This document shows positions 33,430-41,334 of a DNA stretch of 48,245 nt, in pieces. Position 1 is the first letter of the stretch. Each line of letters starts with the position of its first letter. The notes beneath the pieces are model-generated. The model was given only the letters and a program-made list of their open reading frames with translations. It made no database searches and had not been told where the DNA came from. Both the position numbers and the translations under genes were made by a program. Source of the DNA: Atopobiaceae bacterium (GTDB taxonomy: Bacteria > Actinomycetota > Coriobacteriia > Coriobacteriales > Atopobiaceae); assembly GCA_017459605.1 (NCBI GenBank), contig JAFUCQ010000090.1, forward strand, positions 1-48,245, read 5' to 3'.

Positions 33430-34020
33430 TTATACGAAGAACACTCTGGCACAGTAGATGAAAACCGAGCACAAAGAAATCCATGGCCCCAGAGCAAAAT
33501 CGCGCTGATGGCGCACGAGCGCTACGAGCGCTCCACACAAACACGCAAGAGCAAAAGCGTACAGCGCATGGTGTCCCAGCAACAGCGTCCACGCACTCAG
33601 GTACTTGACGTCGCCCAAACCGAGACCGCCTCTTCCCCGAAGACGTCTCATGCTGAGCTCAAAGGCGCTACCAACCACGAGCACCACAAGGGCTTCGAGC
33701 AGCGCAAAACCAAGGGGTGGTAGCTGGTAAAGGAGCACTACCTCGGCAAAAAGCACCCTGCTGAAAAGCGCCGGGACATCGATTGCAGAACCGAAAAGCG
33801 CCGGGACATCGATCGCAGGACCGAGAAGCGCTGAAGTCCCCATCTCTGTGCCGAAAAGCGCCAATGCTCCATGGCTCGAAAACCCGAGCAGCCCACAATC
33901 TCTCAGCGCATGCAGCGTGAGCGCCCATACACACAAGGCAAGTACCGCTTTGTTAGAAATGATACGAAATCTAACATCACCATACGCAACATATGCCGCA
34001 ATTGCGACAAGAACAATCAG
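33430..34020 (-). CDS. A24 prepilin peptidase-like membrane protein, non-standard start
   Basis: The frame is open from a stop near 34049 and codes a hydrophobic protein of about 196 residues. The two catalytic Asp of type-IV prepilin peptidases are seen: Asp15 in YGDVRFRIISN and Asp137 in GLGLGDVK. The first lies before the only TTG in frame (33936), so that TTG is too late. The only starts upstream are CTG (34020) or ATT (34017), following a perfect GGGGAGG at 34025-34031 and overlapping the upstream TGA. A 30-nt repeat (33762-33851) adds about 30 residues between the two Asp regions. Pilus or secretion substrates are not coded nearby. Confidence 0.72.
   Translation of the reverse strand: MIVLVAIAAYVAYGDVRFRIISNKAVLALCVWALTLHALRDCGLLGFSSHGALALFGTEMGTSALLGPAIDVPALFGSAIDVPALFSRVLFAEVVLLYQLPPLGFALLEALVVLVVGSAFELSMRRLRGRGGLGLGDVKYLSAWTLLLGHHALYAFALACLCGALVALVRHQRDFALGPWISLCSVFIYCARVFFV
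33762..33851. repeat. 30-nt in-frame tandem repeat inside the A24 peptidase gene
   Basis: Units at 33762-33791, 33792-33821 and 33822-33851, plus a partial fourth. The first two are almost identical, the third diverged. Each codes ten residues (for example GSAIDVPALF). Confidence 0.85.
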
Positions 34021-34535
34021 TGAGCCTCCCCGGCAGCCTCGCCCTCATAGACGCGACCTTTGAGAATGGCTCGCTCGGCAATGCGGAAAAAGCGGGTATA
34101 CCAGAGCTCTCGCTCACTTTGAGGACGCACGAGAATCGTTCGAATACCCGCGAGACGCCCCGCCAAAACATCAGTGAAAATCTGGTCGCCTACCAGCACC
34201 GACGTCTCTTTGGTGCCACCCAACACCTTCAGTGCTCGAAACAGTGCAAAGGGAGCCGGCTTCATAGCGTGATGAACTACGTTCATACCTAACTCACGCG
34301 CCGATGCCTCTACCTTGGTGCCGTGAAAATTGTTTGACACAATGCACAGACCAATGCCCATGTCGCGCGCCTTTTGAGTCCACGCCATAATTTCATCCGG
34401 AGCACAGGCTGCTCCATATGGCACGCAGGTGTTATCGCGATCAATCAAGATGTAGCGAATACCTTGTGCAACCAAATCATCGAGGTCGATGAGGTCAACG
34501 CGTGAGACACATCTCCACGGTGATGCCACGCTCAT
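34017..34535 (-). CDS. HAD-superfamily phosphatase, YqeG type
   Basis: A 172-residue protein started at the ATG overlapping the mltG stop by one base (GTG just upstream is an alternative). YILIDRDNTCVPYG contains the DxD nucleophile pair, GLCIVSNNF the second motif and SVLVGDQIFTDVLAGRLAGIRTILV the third and fourth. The HAD IIIA YqeG family dephosphorylates phosphatidylglycerophosphate-like or small substrates; the true substrate is unknown here. It stands where aroE is found in mycobacteria. Confidence 0.85.
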   Translation of the reverse strand: MSVASPWRCVSRVDLIDLDDLVAQGIRYILIDRDNTCVPYGAACAPDEIMAWTQKARDMGIGLCIVSNNFHGTKVEASARELGMNVVHHAMKPAPFALFRALKVLGGTKETSVLVGDQIFTDVLAGRLAGIRTILVRPQSERELWYTRFFRIAERAILKGRVYEGEAAGEAH

Positions 34536-36124
34536 CACTCACTTTCCTCAGCGTCGCCCGACTCGCTTGCATACGACTCGCGCACCTGTTCAATGACTTC
34601 GTTGTGACCCTCGAACGTTTCACTAAACTCAGAGATCTGGTCGCCTTCAATGAAGAAGTAGAAGTAATTGGTATCTGCCGGATTCAAGGTTGTTTGAATT
34701 GCCTCAAGTGAGGGGTTACAAATTGGTGTTGGCGGAAGACCATCATTAAAGTAGCTGTTGTAAGGACTCTCAATCTTGAGATCGTCTGCGGTAACTGCAC
34801 CACCCGTCACAATGCTCATAGTGGCGTCACTTTGCAGGCGCATACCCTCAGACAAACGGTTCAAAAAGACCGAGGCTACCTTTGTCCTATCGTCGCTATT
34901 GATGGCTTCTTTCTCAACAATCGATGCAAGGATGAGCATGTCGTAGTCATCAAAATCTATACCGTAGCGCTGAGAAATCATCACCTCAGAGGACTCCCAA
35001 TCGAGCTTACTCACCTCAATACGATATTGGTCGAGCATGGCTCTAATAACCGTATCTGCATTGATTTCTTTTCCTGAGAAGTCATACGTCTTGGGATAGA
35101 GGAAACCTTCGAGCGAATCATCGTTGACGTTAGCCAGGAACTCGTAGTCAGACACATAGTTTGATGCCTTGGCTTGAGCCAAGAAGTCTGCCGCAGGGAT
35201 TCCCAATACCTCTTGAACAACATCTGCAGTTTTTGCCGTGGTAAGACCCTCGATAATGGTCAGCTTTGCTGCCTCTGAGTTGGGGCCCGTTACCAGTTGT
35301 TTTACAACCTCAGATGCCGTAGCACCGGTGATAAGGCTGTAGGTTCCGCTCTTGAGGCTTTGATCGGCGTTTTGCTTTTGTACCTCTGCAAAGAACTCAT
35401 CGGTCGAAGAGATAATGCCGTTGTCTACAAGGATTTGCGCAATGCTTGTTCCGCCAGCTCCATCGGGAATGGCAACTTCAACCTGCTGACCTGGCTCAAT
35501 GGTGGGCTTATCATCATTTCTGCTGCATCGCGGGAGGAGGAAAAAGGCTAATACCAGCAAAACCGCTACTGCAAGAATGGCAGCAATGATAGGAATGCGC
35601 GACGGATCAAGGCTACTATTATCACGAATCCGCTTAGCAGAACCTCCTGGACGAGCAGCAGATTCAAAACCAACGGCGCCTGTAGAGCCCACAGGACTCT
35701 GCGAGGCTTTTTTGCGTGATGTACCAATACGCGTGCGCTTTTGCCGCGCTTTGGCGCGAGTCTTGGGCTGTTCTGTTTGGCCTGCAGCTTGAGCCGTGCG
35801 TGACTCGGCAGATGAACGGCGAGAACTCAAGGCAGAGCCACTCTTGAGAGAGCTCTCGAGTGCGGTTGCTTGCCCCTGCTCAATGGCTTGTCTTTGAATC
35901 TCTCGAGTTTGAGATGTTGGTGCAGATGCAGTTGCTTGATTTTGAGCTGTGCGGGATCTGCGCACACGCGAACTGCGCCTCTGTCCATCGGGCGAGCCTG
36001 TCTCAGAGGATGAGCTCGAACCGGTCTTTCTGACTTGGCCCGATGATTGTGCTTGGGCACGACGCCGGGCTGCACGCGCACGTTGCCTCTCGGCGTCTGT
36101 GCGCTCGTCAGAATACTGTGCCAT
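34535..36124 (-). CDS. mltG: Endolytic murein transglycosylase MltG
   Basis: A 529-residue protein started at the ATG at 36124 (AAGGA 5 nt before it; overlaps ruvX by 17 nt). An unusually long, Arg/Gln/Ser-rich cytoplasmic part (1-175) precedes one membrane segment (177-198). The YceG domain has EFFAEVQKQNADQSLKSGTYSL, LEGFLYPKTYDF, ILASIVEKEA (catalytic Glu) and LPPTPICNPSLEAIQTTLNPA. MltG cuts nascent glycan strands and sets their length. Next to ruvX and alaS as in most Gram-positives. Confidence 0.95.
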   Translation of the reverse strand: MAQYSDERTDAERQRARAARRRAQAQSSGQVRKTGSSSSSETGSPDGQRRSSRVRRSRTAQNQATASAPTSQTREIQRQAIEQGQATALESSLKSGSALSSRRSSAESRTAQAAGQTEQPKTRAKARQKRTRIGTSRKKASQSPVGSTGAVGFESAARPGGSAKRIRDNSSLDPSRIPIIAAILAVAVLLVLAFFLLPRCSRNDDKPTIEPGQQVEVAIPDGAGGTSIAQILVDNGIISSTDEFFAEVQKQNADQSLKSGTYSLITGATASEVVKQLVTGPNSEAAKLTIIEGLTTAKTADVVQEVLGIPAADFLAQAKASNYVSDYEFLANVNDDSLEGFLYPKTYDFSGKEINADTVIRAMLDQYRIEVSKLDWESSEVMISQRYGIDFDDYDMLILASIVEKEAINSDDRTKVASVFLNRLSEGMRLQSDATMSIVTGGAVTADDLKIESPYNSYFNDGLPPTPICNPSLEAIQTTLNPADTNYFYFFIEGDQISEFSETFEGHNEVIEQVRESYASESGDAEESE

Positions 36125-36548
36125 CATCTTCCTTCCCAACCTGACGTGTATCAAGCCACGTCTGCAAGAACAGAGAGGCAGCTACCATATCCACTTTCCC
36201 TCTCATGTCCTTTTCACTCAAGCCCTGCTCACGCAAGAGTCGTTTGGCCTCGCTACTTGAGAGCCGTTCATCTTGAAATGATAAGGGCAACTCACATGTC
36301 TCTGCAATTTTTGTTGCTATCTGCATTATCCTCTCAGATTGCTGTCCATCTTCGCCCGACAGCGATTTTGGACGTCCGCACACAAGAATCGCAGGTTCCC
36401 AATCTTCAATCAATCTCTTAAATGTTTTTCCACAATTCAGAACCTCTTGAGCATCCATGACACACACGGGTTGTGCGATACGACCCTGAGCATCACTCAC
36501 GGCTACGCCAACGCGCCGCTGCCCTATGTCAAGTGCCATAGCTCTCAC
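36108..36548 (-). CDS. ruvX: Putative Holliday junction resolvase RuvX (YqgF)
   Basis: A 146-residue RNase H-fold protein. ALDIGQRRVGVAVSD (Asp7), ILVCGRPKSLSGEDGQQSE, and QDERLSSSEAKRLL are YqgF signatures and VDMVAASLFLQTWL closes the fold. Family members act in 16S rRNA 5' maturation and possibly junction cleavage. GTG start with AAGGA 5 nt before it, 8 nt after alaS. Confidence 0.94.
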   Translation of the reverse strand: MRAMALDIGQRRVGVAVSDAQGRIAQPVCVMDAQEVLNCGKTFKRLIEDWEPAILVCGRPKSLSGEDGQQSERIMQIATKIAETCELPLSFQDERLSSSEAKRLLREQGLSEKDMRGKVDMVAASLFLQTWLDTRQVGKEDDGTVF

Positions 36549-36556
36549 GAAGGTCC

Positions 36557-39226
36557 TTAGTTTGTGACCGTGGCGAGAAGCTCACGCGCCTCGGCAAGTG
36601 CTTCGTCAAGCGAAGACGCATCGGCAGCGCCGGCTTGTGCCATATTGGGACGTCCGCCTCCGCGACCGCCCAGCTTTTCTGCTACAGCCTTGACGAGATT
36701 GCCTGCATGAAAGCCTGCCTTCACAGCAGCATCGGTCGCTGCAGCAATGAGCGCCACTTTGCCCTCGGGTGTCACTGATGACAGCAAGCAGGCAATGGGG
36801 CCGTCTGCTTTATCACGCACGCCATCCCACAGCTCACGAAGCTCAGCTGCCTCAAGCCCGTCGACGCGTGCAACCACGCAGTTGTAGCCATCAAGCTCAA
36901 GCACGTTGTCCAGAGCAGATGCAACACCGCCAGCAGATCCTCCTGCAAGCAGTGACTTGAGACGCTGCTCAAGCTCACGGCGCTCCTTAATCATGCCAGC
37001 AACACGATGGGGCAGCTCATTGGGACGACACTTGAGCTCACGCGCAGACTCCTCAAGCATCTCGCTTCTGTTGTTGAGCCACTCAACTGCACCTTGGCTG
37101 GTGAGTGCCTCGATACGACGAGTGCCCGAGCCAACCGAGCCTTCAGAGACAATCTTGAACAGGCCAATCTCTGCGCTGTTTTTCACGTGAGTGCCACCAC
37201 ACAGCTCGCGGGAGAAGGGCTTGTCTTCCTCGCCTACGCTTACCACGCGTACCCAGTCGCCGTACTTCTCGCCAAAGAGAGCCACTGCCCCTGATGCTTT
37301 GGCATCTTCGATTGCCATCTCCTGTGTCACGATGGGCTTAGCAGCCATGATTTGCTCGTTGACCATAGCTTCGAGCTCGCGGACCTGCTCGGCAGTAACT
37401 GCCTCAAAGTGCGTAAAGTCAAAGCGCAAGCGATCAGGCGCGACTAGCGAGCCAGCTTGGCTCACATGGCTTCCCAACACGTCCATCAACGCGGCATCGA
37501 GCAAGTGGGTAGCGGTGTGGTTTCTCTTGATGAGCTCGCGGCGAGCGCCATCGACCTGACAGCTCACCTGCTCACCTTGGTGAAGCTCGCCCGAGGTCAC
37601 AACACCACTATGGCTCACAAGCTCGCCGTCTTTGTGCTGGCAGTCCTTGACCTCAAACTCAAAACCAGCAGCCCTGATGATGCCGTGGTCGCCCACTTGA
37701 CCGCCCTTCTCGGCATAGAAGGGCGTGCGGTCGAGGACAAGCTCAAGCTCGTCTCCCTCTGCAGCCTCAGCAACCAGCTCGCCGTGGTGAACGATAGCAA
37801 CAATTTCTGCACCATCAAGCTCATAGCGGTCATAGCCCACAAACTCACTCGCTTTGAGCTGGCCAGAAAGCGATGCCCAAACGTCGGTTGCAGTGCTCCA
37901 TGCGTTATCTTTTACCTGAGCGCGAGCACGAGCACGCTGCTCTTCCATGGAGCGCTCGAAGCCTTCACGGTCAACGCTGTGACCTGCTGCCTCGCTGATT
38001 TCGATGGTCAGATCGATGGGAAAACCATAGGTATCGTGGAGCTTAAATGCGTCGGCGCCGTTGAGCTCTTCGTTCTCGCCGAGTTTGTCGAGAGCTGCTC
38101 TCAGATAGCTCTCACCCGTATCGAGTGTGGCTGAGAAGCGCTCTTCTTCTGCTTGGATGATGCTCTCAACCAAGGTGGCATTATCAACGAGCTCAGGATA
38201 GACCTCGCCGAGCAGGGTCTTGACCTCGCGGGCATAGTCAACCAAGAAGGCGCCCTCAATGCCAAGCATGCGTCCGTGGAAAACCGCACGGCGCAGCAAA
38301 CGGCGAAGCACGTAGCCGCGTCCCTCGTTTGACGGCAGGATACCATCGGCAATCATGAAGGTAACGGCACGGGAGTGGTCTGCCACAATGCGCAGCGAGC
38401 GGTCAGCGTGCTCATCGTCGCCATAGCTCTTTTTGCTCAGGCCCTCGCCCACCTTGATGAGCGAGCGCAAAATGTCGCCTTCGTAGTTGGTGTGCTGGTA
38501 TTGCATAATGGCGCTGATGCGCTCAAGTCCCATGCCAGTGTCGATGTTTTGGTGAGGAAGCTCAGGCAGGCTGCCATCTTCTTGGCGGTCATACTGGGTA
38601 AAGACGAGATTCCAAAACTCGAGGTAGCGATCACAATCACAACCCGGAGCGCAATCGGGGCTTCCGCAGCCAAACTCCTCGCCCTGATCGTAGTAAATCT
38701 CAGAGCACGGACCGCAGGGGCCCGTTGGTCCTGCTGCCCAGAAGTTGTCATCCTCGCCTAAGCGCGAGATGTGCGTGGGGTCAACGCCGAGTGACTCCCA
38801 CAGCTCAACTGCCTCATCGTCATCGGTAAAGACCGTAAAATAGAGCTTTTCGAGCGGAAGTCCGAGGTACTTCTCGTCACAGCAAAACTCTTTTGCCCAT
38901 GTGCAGGCATCTGCTTTGGAGTAGCCACCAAAGGAGAAGTTGCCCAGCATCTCAAAGAATGACAGGTGGGTTGCATCTCCAATGTTGTCGATGTCGTTGG
39001 TGCGCAGGCACTTTTGGCACGAACACGCACCAATCTCTTCCATAGTCTTTGTGCCCAGATAGTAATGCTTAAACTGGTTCATACCTGCATTGGTAAGCAG
39101 CAAAGACGGATCGTCAGGAATGAGCGACGACGATGCCACGCGCTTGCATCCCTTGCCCTCAAAGAAGCTCAGGAAGCTCTCGCGAATCTCTGCCGTCGTC
39201 ATAGTTTTGTGCTCGTGAGTCGACAT
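36557..39226 (-). CDS. alaS: Alanine-tRNA ligase
   Basis: An 889-residue enzyme started at the ATG at 39226 with AAGGAG 4 nt upstream. The catalytic core has TNAGMNQFKHYYLG and DATHLSFFEMLGNFSFGGY, with GPCSEIYYD; the editing domain has RNHTATHLLDAAL (zinc His pair) and RELCGGTHVKNSAEIG; the C-terminal glycine-rich C-Ala domain ends with GGRGGGRPNMAQAGA. All motifs are intact. It charges tRNA-Ala and removes misactivated Ser and Gly. Confidence 0.98.
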   Translation of the reverse strand: MSTHEHKTMTTAEIRESFLSFFEGKGCKRVASSSLIPDDPSLLLTNAGMNQFKHYYLGTKTMEEIGACSCQKCLRTNDIDNIGDATHLSFFEMLGNFSFGGYSKADACTWAKEFCCDEKYLGLPLEKLYFTVFTDDDEAVELWESLGVDPTHISRLGEDDNFWAAGPTGPCGPCSEIYYDQGEEFGCGSPDCAPGCDCDRYLEFWNLVFTQYDRQEDGSLPELPHQNIDTGMGLERISAIMQYQHTNYEGDILRSLIKVGEGLSKKSYGDDEHADRSLRIVADHSRAVTFMIADGILPSNEGRGYVLRRLLRRAVFHGRMLGIEGAFLVDYAREVKTLLGEVYPELVDNATLVESIIQAEEERFSATLDTGESYLRAALDKLGENEELNGADAFKLHDTYGFPIDLTIEISEAAGHSVDREGFERSMEEQRARARAQVKDNAWSTATDVWASLSGQLKASEFVGYDRYELDGAEIVAIVHHGELVAEAAEGDELELVLDRTPFYAEKGGQVGDHGIIRAAGFEFEVKDCQHKDGELVSHSGVVTSGELHQGEQVSCQVDGARRELIKRNHTATHLLDAALMDVLGSHVSQAGSLVAPDRLRFDFTHFEAVTAEQVRELEAMVNEQIMAAKPIVTQEMAIEDAKASGAVALFGEKYGDWVRVVSVGEEDKPFSRELCGGTHVKNSAEIGLFKIVSEGSVGSGTRRIEALTSQGAVEWLNNRSEMLEESARELKCRPNELPHRVAGMIKERRELEQRLKSLLAGGSAGGVASALDNVLELDGYNCVVARVDGLEAAELRELWDGVRDKADGPIACLLSSVTPEGKVALIAAATDAAVKAGFHAGNLVKAVAEKLGGRGGGRPNMAQAGAADASSLDEALAEARELLATVTN

Positions 39227-39300
39227 CGTTCTCCTTATAACGGTATGTGAGCAATGCTCATCGTAGTCAGTCGTTTTTTTCAACTTGCTCATAGCGACTT

Positions 39301-39306
39301 ATCATA
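39301..39306 (-). promoter_or_regulatory. -10 element candidate for alaS
   Basis: TATGAT on the minus strand about 75 nt before the alaS ATG, in the 165-nt gap 39227-39391. No good -35 is seen. I see no T-box or other riboswitch in the gap. Confidence 0.35.
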
Positions 39307-39391
39307 GCCCAGCTTGGACTCTGATGCGAGACTATCGCAGCAAATAGCACGCATTAGCTGCAAATAACCATCTTCTTTGTGCACAGCAAAG

Positions 39392-40174
39392 CTACTCGCT
39401 TGTTTCAGGCTCAATCCTGTCTCGAATCCGCTTGAGCGTTTTTCTCAGCAGGCGCGACACTTGTACCTGAGAAACTCCGAGCTTCTCGGCAATCTCGATC
39501 TGCGTGAGTCCCTCCCCAAAGCGCAACTGAATAACCTCTTGCTCACGTGGAGAAAACTCGCTGATGGCATCCTCAATCATCATGCGATCATCAGACAGAG
39601 CAAGATTGTTGTCTTCAGATGCGTAGTGATCGATAACCGACGGTGTGTCGTCTTCTTCGCCACCGCCACCCTCAAGAGGAGCTGCACTATAGGCGCTAGA
39701 GGACTCTATCGCCTCAAGTACCTCATCAACACTCACGCCAAGTCGCTCAGCCACCTCTTCTGTCGAAGGGCTTCTCTGAAGCTCGCTGGTGAGCTCATCG
39801 CTTACCTCATTGACCTTAGCAGAGAGCTCCTGCAGACGCCGTGGCACCCGCACTGACCAGCCCTTATCCCTAAAATGGCGCTTGATTTCGCCCAAGATAG
39901 TTGGGGTCGCAAAGGTGGTAAATTCATTGCCGTAGTCAACATCAAAGCGATCAATTGCCTTGATAAGGCCAAGGTTTCCCACCTGAATGAGATCTTCAAG
40001 CGGCTCACCGCGGTTTTTGTATTTACTCGCCAAAAAGCGGACAAGATTCAGGTGACTCATAATGAGCTCTTGACGTGCCTCTTTGTCACCCTGCTCCTTG
40101 TAGCGCTTAAACAGCTCGCGGGTCTTGTCTTTGTCCCACGCGAGACGGGTGCGAGAAGAGCTATTAGTAGGCAT
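39392..40174 (-). CDS. SigB/SigF-type sigma factor
   Basis: A 260-residue sigma70-family group 3 protein. Start: ATG at 40174, overlapping the anti-sigma gene by 11 nt. Region 2 has ELIMSHLNLVRFLASKY and LIQVGNLGLIKAIDRFD, then TFATPTILGEIKRHFRDKGWSVRVPRR (2.4 to 3.0), region 3 SPSTEEVAERLGVSVDEV, and region 4 LTQIEIAEKLGVSQVQVSRLLRKTLKRI. It probably directs a stress or envelope regulon. The anti-sigma gene lies directly upstream. Confidence 0.93.
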   Translation of the reverse strand: MPTNSSSRTRLAWDKDKTRELFKRYKEQGDKEARQELIMSHLNLVRFLASKYKNRGEPLEDLIQVGNLGLIKAIDRFDVDYGNEFTTFATPTILGEIKRHFRDKGWSVRVPRRLQELSAKVNEVSDELTSELQRSPSTEEVAERLGVSVDEVLEAIESSSAYSAAPLEGGGGEEDDTPSVIDHYASEDNNLALSDDRMMIEDAISEFSPREQEVIQLRFGEGLTQIEIAEKLGVSQVQVSRLLRKTLKRIRDRIEPETSE

Positions 40175-40598
40175 CCGCACCACCAGACTGCATGACAAGC
40201 ACGAGCTTGCCTGCCTCAGTATCAATACGATAGTCGTCACACAAAGCTTGCAAGAGAAGCTCTGCATAGCTCAACGACAGCGAATCTCCCTCTGAAGAAC
40301 TGTTCTCTGCATCAGCTGCATCAGCTGCATCAGCTGCATCAGCTGCATCAGCTGCATCAGCGCTGCCGAGCGAGAAGCTCATGCTGAGCGCTCCGGGCTT
40401 AACTCCAAAGTCAAGCTCACACTGTCCGGGGTTGGTCGAGCACGCATAGACAAAACCTTCTTCGCTTGCCATGCGCACATCATCAACCTCATCAACATTC
40501 ATACCACACACAACAGCCAAGTTTGCTGCCATCATGCGCACACAGCGGGCATAGGCAGGCTCGGCAGGAACGCGCAAGTTTACTATCTGTTCTGACAT
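40164..40598 (-). CDS. RsbW-like anti-sigma factor with repeat insert
   Basis: A 144-residue protein with RsbW/SpoIIAB outline: LRVPAEPAYARCVRMMAANLAV at the start, VDEVDDVRMASEEGFVYAC where the N-box lies, and a final YRIDTEAGKLVLVMQ strand. The Asn expected in the N-box (SExxxN) is not present and no DxGxG nucleotide motif is seen; in its place (80-97) is a sixfold Ala-Asp-Ala repeat coded by 9-mers. The kinase activity is therefore doubtful, though sigma binding may persist. GGGAG lies 5 nt before the ATG. No anti-anti-sigma gene is near. Confidence 0.78.
   Translation of the reverse strand: MSEQIVNLRVPAEPAYARCVRMMAANLAVVCGMNVDEVDDVRMASEEGFVYACSTNPGQCELDFGVKPGALSMSFSLGSADAADAADAADAADAADAENSSSEGDSLSLSYAELLLQALCDDYRIDTEAGKLVLVMQSGGADAY
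40309..40362. repeat. 9-nt tandem repeat inside the anti-sigma gene, six copies
   Basis: GCATCAGCT (plus strand) is repeated five times perfectly with a sixth copy differing at its last base. It codes Ala-Asp-Ala six times. In-frame change of copy number would alter the protein without frameshift. Confidence 0.95.
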
Positions 40599-40607
40599 CT
40601 GTTCTCC

Positions 40608-41201
40608 CTACTCGGCATCAGTTGTCTCTGGCGAAACTGCATCGGTTGTATCTTCAACTGGCTCAGAGCTTGGGGCGGGATAGGTAAAGTAGCCCTCATC
40701 ACCTTCTACCGAGCGAGCAGGTGCTGCTTCAACGCGAGCATGAGCCGGACGCTCAAGCTGAGCAGCTGGCTCTGCCTGAGTGAGCTGAGAATCCTTAGAA
40801 GCGCTGCCTCGATTTCCAATTTTTGAAATGAGACCCGTTGCAGCATTTGCAGCTTTGCCTGCAGCATTGCTCACGGCAGCACTTGCATTGGATGCGTTAG
40901 CGCTTACCGACGATACGTCTCCTAAGATGTTGCTTACATGACCCAAGTCATGTGTTGCTGCATCAACGGCGTCTTGCACCTTGAGCAGCAGCGGCTCAAC
41001 TTGTTTTGTCGCCGGCTGAATCTCATCAAGCACACCATCGAGCTTGTTCACGACCGGCTCAACTTCTGCCACCACTTCGTTGACGGTGGTGGTAAGCTCT
41101 CCCATGGTGTCGCGCATTTTTCTCAACATGAGTGCCATCTCAACCAGTGCCCATACGCCAACGATAATCAAAATAATCAGGACAATAGTGATGGGTTCCA
41201 T
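40608..41201 (-). CDS. DUF948-type membrane-anchored coiled-coil protein
   Basis: A 197-residue protein with one N-terminal membrane segment (about 5-24), then a coiled-coil region with repeated VNEVVAEVEPVVNKL, LDEIQPATKQVEPLL and Ala/Ser/Asn-rich helices, then a disordered acidic tail. This is the DUF948 pattern, often found near general-stress genes. GGAGG lies 7 nt before the ATG. It lies 9 nt before the anti-sigma gene, so it likely belongs to the sigma operon. Confidence 0.72.
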   Translation of the reverse strand: MEPITIVLIILIIVGVWALVEMALMLRKMRDTMGELTTTVNEVVAEVEPVVNKLDGVLDEIQPATKQVEPLLLKVQDAVDAATHDLGHVSNILGDVSSVSANASNASAAVSNAAGKAANAATGLISKIGNRGSASKDSQLTQAEPAAQLERPAHARVEAAPARSVEGDEGYFTYPAPSSEPVEDTTDAVSPETTDAE

Positions 41202-41334
41202 ATCTGTGCCTCCTATCGCTGTGGCTGCAACAATTCTATGCCAAGGCGTATCATCTGCACCATTCTACCCTTTTGACCGCACAAAGACCCACAGAGACTT
41301 GTTCGGTCTCGCCTAACAGGTCTCATTTATTCAT

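Noticed and set aside
37457-38134. 225-codon plus-strand frame within alaS
   Set aside because: Shadow of alaS; no motif and no ribosome site.
39227-39391. T-box riboswitch before alaS
   Set aside because: No specifier stem, no T-box sequence and no terminator/antiterminator pair visible.
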